Assembly: GCA_964441275.1 (NCBI GenBank)
Contig: CAYTUG010000006.1
Span: 1 to 64,000 of the forward strand
Direction: 5' to 3'
DNA: 64,000 nucleotides
Source: SZUA-584 sp964441275
GTDB lineage: Bacteria > Bacillota > Clostridia > Christensenellales > SZUA-584
Below, one piece after another: positions 1 to 7,604 of the stretch (positions are counted from its first letter, which is position 1; the number at the start of each line of letters is the position of its first letter). The notes below the pieces were generated by a model. That model did not search any database. It was not told where the DNA came from and saw only the letters and a list, made by a program, of their open reading frames with translations. The translations under genes and the position numbers were made by a program.

Positions 1-30
1 CGTCAGTTGTATTTTATCTGACAATGGAGC

Positions 31-50
31 TTTACACAATTTTCGATACG
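31..50. repeat. IS256-family-like terminal repeat at window edge
   Basis: The stretch starting TTTACACAATTT shares 12 consecutive bases with the right end of the decayed IS256-family element at 7550-7561, in the same orientation. IS256-family ends typically carry a TTTACACAAAATT-like terminal repeat. This is therefore probably the right end of another such element lying mostly outside the window. The remaining bases up to 113 hold nothing else I can identify. Confidence 0.45.
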
Positions 51-113
51 CTCTCGATTTTTGTTCGTATTAAGGCCATACTAACCTTATATTAGTTAGT
101 AATAACTGTATTG

Positions 114-1115
114 TTATTTCCCCTCTTTAGCATAGTAAGGGCAGTAGCACGGCATATCATAGAACTTTTTAAGCTCTTTATCGAGTTTGAGAATCGTTAT
201 CGAAAATCCTCCCATATCCTGACTTGTACAGAGATTGTTAAGGTCAGCGTCATAAATCTTAATGCCGTCCACTTTGAGAAGCTCGCATATTCTTCTGTAT
301 ACTATGCCCAATTCCGAAACAGTTGTTGTCCCCAGACTGTTAATCAGCACGCAAACTTCGCTATCTTTTCCTATCGGCATGTCCTTCTTTATATTCTTAT
401 ACAGAATTTCTGCAAGCTTGTCTGCCGGTTCCATCTGAGTTCTTCTTACCCCCGGCTCTCCATGAACTCCCATGCCGTATTCAATTTCACCCTCTTCAAG
501 CTCGAACATTGGTTTATCCATGCCTGGCAGCGTTCCCGGGCTCGTCGCTACACCTATTGACCGCAGATTACGCCTCGCCTTTTCACAGACAACCACTACT
601 TCTTCAAGTGTAAGCCCTGCGTCACAGGCGGCACCCGCTATTTTCATCATGTACACGTCGCCCGCTATACCGCGCCTGTCTTCTATCCTTTCCGGCGGTG
701 CGGAAGCGCAGTCGTCCCATACGCGTATGTGTGCCGTTTTTATTCCATCATCCTGGAGCATTTCTTCAGCCATGTCAAAATTCAAGTTATCCCCAGCGTA
801 ATTTCCGTATAAAAACAGAATGCCCCTGCCCGCGTTAGCTGCTTTTGCCACCTCATATATCGTTGCCGGATCCGGAGACGCGAATAGATTTCCGCATGCT
901 GCCGCATCTCCCAAGCCTTTTCCTACAAAGCAGGTAAAAAGCGGTTCATGTCCACTCCCTCCTCCTATGACCATAGTTACTTTATCCTTTCGCCTTTGCT
1001 TGAGTAAAACTCCCTTTACGCCTGGTACGCGCTCGTAATAACGGTTATAAGCGCTAATAATGCCGCTCAAGCTTTCTTCGACGAAATCTTCCGCGGAGTT
1101 CATTACTTTTTTCAT
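114..1115 (-). CDS. dhaK: Dihydroxyacetone kinase subunit DhaK-like
   Basis: 333 residues, the normal length for the substrate-binding K subunit of a DhaK/DhaL kinase, which phosphorylates dihydroxyacetone or a related ketose in the cytoplasm. The glycine-rich GGGSGHEP motif lies at residues 51-58. The GMGVHGEPG motif places a histidine at residue 218, the position of the covalent substrate-binding histidine in Escherichia coli DhaK. It lies 3 bases downstream of dhaL in the same direction. No PTS DhaM subunit is present here, so the phosphate donor (ATP or a PTS protein encoded elsewhere) is undecided. The neighbouring oxidoreductase and isomerase genes leave a tetrulose or other ketose as an alternative substrate. 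The family assignment is secure; the substrate is inferred. Confidence 0.93.
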   Translation of the reverse strand: MKKVMNSAEDFVEESLSGIISAYNRYYERVPGVKGVLLKQRRKDKVTMVIGGGSGHEPLFTCFVGKGLGDAAACGNLFASPDPATIYEVAKAANAGRGILFLYGNYAGDNLNFDMAEEMLQDDGIKTAHIRVWDDCASAPPERIEDRRGIAGDVYMMKIAGAACDAGLTLEEVVVVCEKARRNLRSIGVATSPGTLPGMDKPMFELEEGEIEYGMGVHGEPGVRRTQMEPADKLAEILYKNIKKDMPIGKDSEVCVLINSLGTTTVSELGIVYRRICELLKVDGIKIYDADLNNLCTSQDMGGFSITILKLDKELKKFYDMPCYCPYYAKEGK

Positions 1116-1118
1116 TGT

Positions 1119-1781
1119 TTATTCCTCCATGCTGTCTTTTTTGGACTCATTGGCGGCCCATTCGTGTATAGCGCTAAATATTATATATACCGATGTCGCG
1201 CCCACATCCTGGAATCCTATTGAACGTTCCATCAATGTTTTAGCTTTTCCTATACTCGCAACATATCCTTTTGTTGCCTCAAGTCCCAACCTTGCAGCTT
1301 CTTTCGCGCATTTGAACATCGATACGAAATCCACGCAGCTTTCGGTATAATCGCGCATCGCGCGACAGGCAGGTTCAAAGGCATCCACCATTGTTTTATC
1401 ACCCATTTTCGCTCCGCCGCGTTTTTTAATCTCAGCGAGACTTGCCTCCATCATTTCCACATATCCCTTTGCATCAATTGCATTCATCGGTTCTCTGCCT
1501 TTTATGCCGCCAAGATAGATAGTGCTAAAGATCACACCCGATGCGCCGCCCATAGAATTAAGCATCGCCATGCCTGCTGTTCGCAGTAGCTCGTTGATAG
1601 TTTCAAATTCCTTGTCACCAAGTGCCTCCTTTACCTTTTTTGATCCGATCTCCATACTTATACCATGATCCCCATCGCCTATTTCTCTGTCGATTTCCGT
1701 AAGGTACGATTTGTTTTCAATGATTTTATCCGCAACTGCCAGAAGCATCCGCTTCATTTGAGCCGTATTTATGGTATCCAT
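1119..1781 (-). CDS. dhaL: Dihydroxyacetone kinase subunit DhaL-like
   Basis: 220 residues, typical of the nucleotide-binding L subunit that transfers phosphate to the ketose held by DhaK. The diagnostic D31 and GDGDHG motif (residues 35-40) supply the aspartates that bind Mg-ADP/ATP. The start is preceded by GAGGAGAGG, a strong SD. It is the first gene of a dhaL-dhaK pair. A possible minus-strand -10 hexamer TATAAT lies at 1911-1906, but its -35 (TTCTAA) is weak. Whether the subunit uses ATP directly or keeps ADP bound as in PTS-dependent systems cannot be told from the sequence. Confidence 0.93.
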   Translation of the reverse strand: MDTINTAQMKRMLLAVADKIIENKSYLTEIDREIGDGDHGISMEIGSKKVKEALGDKEFETINELLRTAGMAMLNSMGGASGVIFSTIYLGGIKGREPMNAIDAKGYVEMMEASLAEIKKRGGAKMGDKTMVDAFEPACRAMRDYTESCVDFVSMFKCAKEAARLGLEATKGYVASIGKAKTLMERSIGFQDVGATSVYIIFSAIHEWAANESKKDSMEE

Positions 1782-2329
1782 CCTTACCTCTCCTCTAAAT
1801 TATTTCGTATCTTAAACGCTCCTCAAGCTAATAATAACTTCTTTTAAAAACTGACAAGAACCTAAACGTTCCTGTATGAACGGATAAACGGGAACCGTCT
1901 CCTCTATTATAATTTCCATATCAGACCTTTAGAAAGGGTTCTTGGTCTTATAAAACGTGTTTGCCTACTGGGTTGGAATATGTATCTTCAACGCCGAGCA
2001 TTTTTTATCGCTTAAACAATGCCTTTCCGCAGTCTGAAAGTTACTGTTGTATTGTGCGGAAACTTTTTTTTCAATCAATACATAACAGTAAAACCTCTGC
2101 ATCTCTTTCACTGCAATCACGCCTATATTCCAAAGATTCTTGTTCTATATCCAGTATTCCCCTTTCGCAATATAACTTCTTAGGCAGCAGTCTGCGCTGC
2201 CTGCAAACGAAGAATGGTAATATCCCCCCGCGAATATAGTTACCCTCCAGGGTGCCTCTTGATGATATTTGACTCGGCATCCGGTACAAGCAGCCTATTC
2301 ATTCAGCTTGTATTTGTAAATAGACGAAT
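1782..2329. other. Intergenic region without a convincing gene
   Basis: About 550 bases upstream of dhaL hold only short open frames, of at most 92 codons, with no recognisable domain and no good SD. Visible structure: a plus-strand hairpin with a T-run (2024-2071, listed separately), a GGCAGC/GCTGCC hairpin at about 2182-2201 and a TACAAGC/GCTTGTA inverted repeat at 2285-2312. It may be the remains of a decayed gene, but I cannot name one. Confidence 0.5.
2024..2071 (+). terminator. Rho-independent terminator-like hairpin
   Basis: A perfect TTTCCGCA/TGCGGAAA stem, with a further CAGT/ACTG pairing inside, is followed by C and eight T residues on the plus strand. No plus-strand gene precedes it in the window, so it would end a small RNA, an antisense transcript or read-through. 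Confidence 0.55.
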
Positions 2330-2488
2330 TTAATAGGCATGCAGGCGTATTGCCGAAGTGGACCCCATAAACAGATCTCCAGGTATATAGTTCACTACAA
2401 ATCCTTTATTTGCACCAACCATGTCTTGGGGGACAGTATTGTTTATGTCCAAAAACTTTTCCCCAAATTTAACTTTCATAACACCCAT
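2330..2488 (-). CDS. Possible small or remnant ORF (52 residues)
   Basis: A short minus-strand frame begins ATG GGT GTT ATG, 22 bases after the end of the Gfo/Idh gene and in its direction. The protein reads as globular (FLDINNTVP, GFVVNYIPGD) rather than low-complexity, but I do not recognise it. There is no clear SD. It could be a genuine small protein co-transcribed with the oxidoreductase or the N-terminal stub of a gene destroyed in the empty region beyond it. Confidence 0.25.
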   Translation of the reverse strand: MGVMKVKFGEKFLDINNTVPQDMVGANKGFVVNYIPGDLFMGSTSAIRLHAY

Positions 2489-2510
2489 ACTTTATTAATT
2501 CAATTATACC

Positions 2511-3614
2511 TTAAATTTTCACCCAGTTTCCGGATTTTGTGCTTTCAAATATCTTCTCACATATTACCATGTCGCGTAATCCGCATTCAAAAGTCGCAAA
2601 ATCTGTTTTCATATGAGGATTCTCTATTGACTGATAGAATTGCCTAAAATGTTGTCTGAACGCATCTGGAAAACCTTCAACATGACCTCCGGGATATGCG
2701 ATGATCGGCTTTGTATTTATATGTGCGAGGTTCGGATCTTTTGTTATTACTTTATTCCCTTCATTTCGTCTCCCCAAAAGCAAATCATTTATAGACTCGC
2801 TGTCCCATTCGCCTGACATCTTTTTGCCGCTGACCGTCAGGAAAGTCTTATTCTTTTTTCCGGCAACCATGGTCGAAAAGACTCCGCTCCCAATAGCGCC
2901 ATTATTAAACCGGAGAAGAATGTAGGCAATCTGTTCGGTGTCTATTTTTACGGACTCGTACTCCCCCGTTGGAAGTATTTTTTTACGCTCAGGAAAAACA
3001 CACGAAAATTCTGCAAATACTTCAGTGATCTTAAGCCCGGTGATAAACTCAACGACGTCAATCCAATGCGATCCAATATCGGCTATAACCATTGTCTTTC
3101 CGGAATTTTTTGAAAGAAGCCTCCAGTTGAAATCCGTATCATACAGCAGCCAGTCTTGAACATAACCGCCGTGCACTGAAAATATCTCCCCCAGATCCCC
3201 ATCATGAATCATGTTTTTTAGATTGCTTGCAGCAGGGTAAAATCTATTATGAAAATTTACCGCATTAGCAACATGCTTTTCCTTTGCCATTCTGACTGCA
3301 GCCTTCGCCTCTTCCACCGTATACATAAATGGCTTTTCACATACAACGTTTATACCCCTTTTCATAGCGTACATAGCTATTTCAAAGTGCGTGTTGTTAG
3401 GCGTGCATATATGAACTGCGTCAAGCCCGGATTTGTCTATCATTTCCCTGTAATCACTAAAAGCACATGGAATATTAAGCCTTTCCGCCTTCTCCTTTGC
3501 ATCGATAACATCAGCAAGTGCGATTACCTCTGCGTTTTCCACCCTTCTCAATGCATCGATATGTGCCAATCCTATAAAACCTGTTCCGATAACTCCCACC
3601 TTATAAGTTTTCAT
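2511..3614 (-). CDS. Gfo/Idh/MocA family NAD(P)-dependent oxidoreductase
   Basis: 367 residues, standard for this family of sugar and polyol dehydrogenases. An N-terminal Rossmann fold is marked by GVIGTGFIG (residues 7-15). The family EKP motif is at 93-95, and a DIGSHWIDV segment carries the Asp/His pair expected near the active site. The C-terminal half is the alpha/beta substrate and oligomerisation domain. An SD-like AGAGGTG precedes the start. It is divergent from the amidohydrolase and epimerase genes and upstream of dhaLK, so it probably oxidises or epimerises a sugar or inositol intermediate feeding the kinase. The exact substrate cannot be read from the sequence. Confidence 0.92.
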   Translation of the reverse strand: MKTYKVGVIGTGFIGLAHIDALRRVENAEVIALADVIDAKEKAERLNIPCAFSDYREMIDKSGLDAVHICTPNNTHFEIAMYAMKRGINVVCEKPFMYTVEEAKAAVRMAKEKHVANAVNFHNRFYPAASNLKNMIHDGDLGEIFSVHGGYVQDWLLYDTDFNWRLLSKNSGKTMVIADIGSHWIDVVEFITGLKITEVFAEFSCVFPERKKILPTGEYESVKIDTEQIAYILLRFNNGAIGSGVFSTMVAGKKNKTFLTVSGKKMSGEWDSESINDLLLGRRNEGNKVITKDPNLAHINTKPIIAYPGGHVEGFPDAFRQHFRQFYQSIENPHMKTDFATFECGLRDMVICEKIFESTKSGNWVKI

Positions 3615-3710
3615 TTTTCACCTCTACAATTAACTTTTACTATTATGTGCTTAAATATTTTACATGTATGATAAGCGGCTAGAGATACTCACTATACTTT
3701 ATAATAGGTA

Positions 3711-3739
3711 TTTACAAAGTATTAATTAATGTGTATAAT
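3711..3739 (+). promoter_or_regulatory. Sigma-A type promoter for the amidohydrolase-epimerase operon
   Basis: TTTACA (3711-3716), a 17-base spacer and a perfect TATAAT (3734-3739). It lies about 135 bases upstream of the next start codon and points towards it. The leader between holds no riboswitch I recognise. Confidence 0.7.
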
Positions 3740-3873
3740 AATTATCAAACAAAAGCGTCAATAAGTCAATAGTGTTTTCAAATGAATCCATGTTTAAGAT
3801 TTCATCTTAGTGTCGGGTTCGTTGAAAAATTGTAGATGGGACTATCGATCGACTGCTTCGTGCGAGGGTTATT

Positions 3874-5184
3874 ATGAGTATTTATGAGAAACTATACTAT
3901 AGAATTGGCCAAATTCCTTTGATTGACATCCACACCCACATAGACCTTTCACACATGTCGGCAAGAGGGCTTCACGACTTACTGCTTTACCATATGCTTA
4001 TATCCGAACTTTACAGCGCAGGTTGCCCAGACGCCGAACGCCTTTCCGAATTCCCTGATGAAGAGGAAGCCAAATCACGCCTCCAGGCGGCAGTTCCGTA
4101 TATTGAGCACATCCGGTATTCTAGTTGTTTTTCAATATTGAAAAGGATGCTTAAAGATCTTTACGGTTTTACCGATACCATAAACGTAGACAACTGGGAA
4201 AAACTCGACAGTGCCGTCCGCGAACGGTATAAGAGCGGATATGCGGAAGAGATATTGAAAAAGGCCAATATCGCCGCTGTGAACACCGAATACTGCCGCA
4301 AGCGCGATCTTGAAAATAACAGTTTTTTCTACAGTCTCGAATGGGCTTTCTTTACCCGCAGCCAGTACGGCTTATTCGACGCTTCGATAATAGAACTTGA
4401 GATTGCGGCGTCACAAAAAGAGCCCGAGGGACCTATACCCGTAACGGCACATGGCACGGGTTTCCCTTTTCGCCAACATCTTAAAACGGTTGAGGAAATA
4501 GATGAAGCTATAGAGTCCTACGTTTTAAAGATTCCTTTCGACAAGATAGTCAGCCTGCCCACACACTTTTCGACCGACATAAACTATGGGGCCGTTACGC
4601 GAGAAGATATGGCAAAGGCTCTTAAAGCGAGAAGGACCGCCGGAACCCGTGAACGGGATGTTTACGCTAATTACATCAACAATAAATATTTTGAAGCGTT
4701 AAGCAAGGTCGGCAAAAACGTAGCAGTAGCGATAAGCATAGGCGCAGAACCTTTAAGGTACGAGACGGCAAGCAAACTCGGAAATGATACGGTATTCGCC
4801 ATAGAAAAACTTGCGAATAAATATCCCGATCTTAATTTCATAATATTCAACGGAAGTGACTATCAGGATACCACGCTCTCAACGGTGATACGAGAAACTC
4901 AAAACGTTTACGTGGCGGGGTTTTGGTGGCATAGTTTTTTCCCTTCGTCCATGGAGAGAATAATCCGTGGCAGGTTGGAAAGGATACCGCTCAACAAATG
5001 GTTCGGATATTTTTCAGACGCTTATTGCGTTGACTGGGCTTATGGAAAATCTCTTCTGGTACGCAGTCTTTTTGCTCGCATACTCGCGAAGATGGTGGGT
5101 AAAAAATATATTTCGTACGATGACGCCGTCCACATCGCGGAGCGCCTGCTATACCGAAATGCAAAGGAATATTTTAATCTTTAA
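3874..5184 (+). CDS. UxaC-like amidohydrolase-superfamily protein
   Basis: 436 residues. The N-terminal LIDIHTHIDL segment gives the HxH metal pair (H20, H22) of the amidohydrolase superfamily. Overall length and features (THFSTDINYG, FNGSDYQD, GYFSDAYCVDW near the C-terminus with a late metal-binding Asp) resemble the uronate isomerase (UxaC) branch and its uncharacterised relatives. The expected role is metal-dependent isomerisation or hydrolysis of a sugar acid in the cytoplasm. It is the first gene behind a strong promoter and is followed after 16 bases by a sugar epimerase. It is too divergent for me to call it UxaC itself; a hydrolase for a related sugar derivative is possible. Confidence 0.75.
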   Translation: MSIYEKLYYRIGQIPLIDIHTHIDLSHMSARGLHDLLLYHMLISELYSAGCPDAERLSEFPDEEEAKSRLQAAVPYIEHIRYSSCFSILKRMLKDLYGFTDTINVDNWEKLDSAVRERYKSGYAEEILKKANIAAVNTEYCRKRDLENNSFFYSLEWAFFTRSQYGLFDASIIELEIAASQKEPEGPIPVTAHGTGFPFRQHLKTVEEIDEAIESYVLKIPFDKIVSLPTHFSTDINYGAVTREDMAKALKARRTAGTRERDVYANYINNKYFEALSKVGKNVAVAISIGAEPLRYETASKLGNDTVFAIEKLANKYPDLNFIIFNGSDYQDTTLSTVIRETQNVYVAGFWWHSFFPSSMERIIRGRLERIPLNKWFGYFSDAYCVDWAYGKSLLVRSLFARILAKMVGKKYISYDDAVHIAERLLYRNAKEYFNL

Positions 5185-5200
5185 CAAAGAGGTGATTTAA

Positions 5201-6166
5201 ATGAAACTAGGTCTTTTTACGACGCTTTATTCGGAGCTTTCCTTGCCCGAGTTACTTAAGAAAGTTAAAGGCATGGGGTTTGAAGCTGTCGAATTCTATA
5301 CCGGGAAGCTCGCTCCGGCCACCCATTGCGACCCGGAGATCCTTCTTGAAAGCGGCGATAAACTTCAGGAATTTAAGGACACTGTTGAAAAGTTTGGTCT
5401 ACCCATAAGTCAGCTGAACTGTTCAGGTAACCCGGTAAGCCCGATACCCGGTGAGGCGGAAAAACACAAACGGGCATTTTCCAACACCGTACGCCTTGCG
5501 GAAAAACTCGGTATAGACACCGTTACATGTTTTTCGGGCTGCCCCGGTGGAGGACCCAATGACCAGACCCCAAACTGGGTAACATGTCCGTGGCCTGAGG
5601 AGTTCCTGGCGATAATTGACTACCAGTGGAATGAAGTGCTGATCCCGTATTGGGAATGGGCGGCCAAGGAAGCGGTGGATTTCGGCGTTACAAAGATAGC
5701 GCTTGAGATGCATCCGGGGTTCTGTGTCTACAATCCCGAAACGCTGCTGCGCCTGCGCGCTGCTGTCAACGACACCATAGGAAGTAACTTCGATCCGAGC
5801 CACCTTATATGGCAGGGAATAGACATACCTCAAGCCATACTTTCGCTTCGCGATGCCATATTCCACATGCACGCAAAGGATACTCGGGTGTTTTCGAGAA
5901 ATATTCTAAAAAATGGAAACCTTGATACTAAACACTACTCCGATGTAGAACACAGAGCCTGGGTCTTCGGAACAGTTGGATATGGTAACGACGAGCGTTA
6001 TTGGCGTTCGATAGTGGACGCACTTTCAATAGTAGGTTATGATGGTGTTATAAGCATAGAGCATGAAGATAGTTCGATGTCTAAAGACGAAGGCCTAAAA
6101 AAAGCGTTCGACTTTTTAGATAAAATTATTGTTCGCGAAAAGCCAAGCAAGATGTGGTGGGCATGA
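5201..6166 (+). CDS. Sugar phosphate isomerase/epimerase (TIM barrel)
   Basis: 321 residues of the AP-endonuclease-2-like TIM-barrel fold shared by xylose isomerase-like and inosose isomerase or dehydratase enzymes. The metal ligands expected in this family are visible: Glu in ALEMHPGF, Asp and His in NFDPSHLIWQG, His in HMHAKDTR and Glu in ISIEHEDS. The start has a good SD (AGAGGTGA). Second gene of the operon with the UxaC-like protein; with the divergent Gfo/Idh enzyme and dhaLK it forms a small catabolic cluster. The reaction is inferred only at the level of ketose/aldose or epimer interconversion. Confidence 0.88.
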   Translation: MKLGLFTTLYSELSLPELLKKVKGMGFEAVEFYTGKLAPATHCDPEILLESGDKLQEFKDTVEKFGLPISQLNCSGNPVSPIPGEAEKHKRAFSNTVRLAEKLGIDTVTCFSGCPGGGPNDQTPNWVTCPWPEEFLAIIDYQWNEVLIPYWEWAAKEAVDFGVTKIALEMHPGFCVYNPETLLRLRAAVNDTIGSNFDPSHLIWQGIDIPQAILSLRDAIFHMHAKDTRVFSRNILKNGNLDTKHYSDVEHRAWVFGTVGYGNDERYWRSIVDALSIVGYDGVISIEHEDSSMSKDEGLKKAFDFLDKIIVREKPSKMWWA

Positions 6167-6262
6167 CAACAAAATCGACATATGCTGGCCGCGATAGATG
6201 GTATAAATGTGCAAGGACTTGCTTTATCTCTAGGGCCGTTAAGGAAACGTTATAAGGCCCGA

Positions 6263-7570
6263 GGCTGTCCTGAATTTTGTGTAAACCTCCGGATGGGTGT
6301 AAGACGGAAGCGCCAAACGGAGGTTTTTTCATGACACGAAAGATTACACCGGAGCGCAGGGAAAGAAGAAAATAGCTCCTTGCATTGTTGCAGGACGCGT
6401 GAATCAATGACATCAAGGATGTGCAGGAGCTGTTCAAAGAGATGGTCGGCACCGTTTTGGAGAATAGGCTGGAAGGCGAGTTGGCTGAAAAGCTCGGCTA
6501 CAGCAAATATGATTACCAAAACAAGCGAACGGGCAAAACCTGGAATGGTCATAGCGAAAAGGCTCTATAGACCAGCTCCGAAGATTTGGAGCTGTCCATT
6601 CTAAGAGACAGGAAAGGCGAATTTGACCCCCAACTGGATATGGGGCATGAGCACCAGCGGCATCGGTGGCCACACTCAGGACATCTACGGCCTGGTCGGT
6701 ATCGGACACCACCATCAACCGTGTTAACGGACAGAATGCTGTCGGTGGTGCAAGAATGACAGCTAAGGCCAAATAATCAAGAAGGCCGTGTATCCGCCAT
6801 CGGTGTGCAGATGGACGGCATGCGCGATGTGCTTGGTATGCGGGTCGGAGAGAACGAGAGCGTAAAGTTTTGGCTCGGTATACTTAACTGCCTTAAAAAC
6901 TGCGGTGTGGATGATATCCTAATTGTGTGTAGATGAACTGGCAGAGTTTACAAACGCTATAGAAGCGTATTTTCTTGAACAGAGATAGAGCGATGCATCA
7001 TCCATCAAATCAGGGACATCGCCAGATTTGTATCGTACAAGGATATTAAGGCGCGGAATGGCCGATTTGAAGGAAGTCTACGTTGCCATGGATGTGCTCA
7101 AGCTGGATTCATTCGAGGAGAAATAGGGCAAAAAATACCCCGGAATCGCAGTTTCATGGCGCGCCAACTGGCCTTATTTATCAACGTATTTCAAGTATCC
7201 GCAGGAGGCGCGCACTCTTATTTACACCACAAACGCCATTGAGAATTTCAATCGTCAGCTGCGCAAAGTTACCAAGACCAAATCGGTATTCCCGACGGAC
7301 AAGAGAGCATTGAAAATGCTGTATCTGGCCATGGTAGACATCACTAAAAAGTGGACAGGTCGCCGCAAGGAAAAGGGGTTTATCCATTCTCGGCTGGAGG
7401 TATTCTTCGCGGACAGGTTTCTTGAATAGCAGAACCGGCAGGACAGTCAAGCATATGTTCGACCGGCGAGCGGCCGCCCTTAACATGCTTGGCCGTTTTA
7501 GCTAATATGCGCCCAATAAATATTCTGCTCTTTCTTATACTTTCTCAAGTTTACACAATTTCCGGGATAT
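6263..7570 (+). mobile_element. Decayed IS256-family insertion sequence
   Basis: Left end GGCTGTCCTGAATTTTGTG and right end TTTACACAATTTCCGGGAT are imperfect inverted repeats of IS256 type. The copies AGGCCCGA (6255-6262) and ATGCCCGA (7569-7576) match 7 of 8 and may be the 8-base target duplication typical of this family; this leaves the exact right boundary uncertain by a few bases. The inside is one transposase reading direction broken by many stops. It separates the catabolic cluster from the following housekeeping region. About 175 bases between the transposase stop and the next gene hold only the IS right end. Confidence 0.8.
6331..7429 (+). pseudogene. IS256/Mutator-family transposase pseudogene
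   Basis: Translation in shifting plus-strand frames gives clear IS256 transposase pieces. These are the N-terminal LAEKLGYSKYDYQNKRTG, the central AIGVQMDG, VLGMRVGENES and FWLGILNCLKN around the DDE catalytic core, and the C-terminal TTNAIENFNRQLRKVTK with a final FFADRFLE before TAG. In-frame stops (for example shortly after the first 14 codons) and several frameshifts split the gene, which is also shorter than the usual length of about 400 codons. It cannot encode an active enzyme. Decay this advanced implies an old insertion. Confidence 0.88.
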
Positions 7571-7604
7571 GCCCGATTTGCTGTATTTAACACCAAAACT
7601 TTGC

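Noticed and set aside
2071..2289. 72-codon minus-strand open frame in the gene-free region
   Set aside because: No SD, no recognisable domain, Arg/Cys-rich random-like composition, and it overlaps a terminator-like hairpin region.
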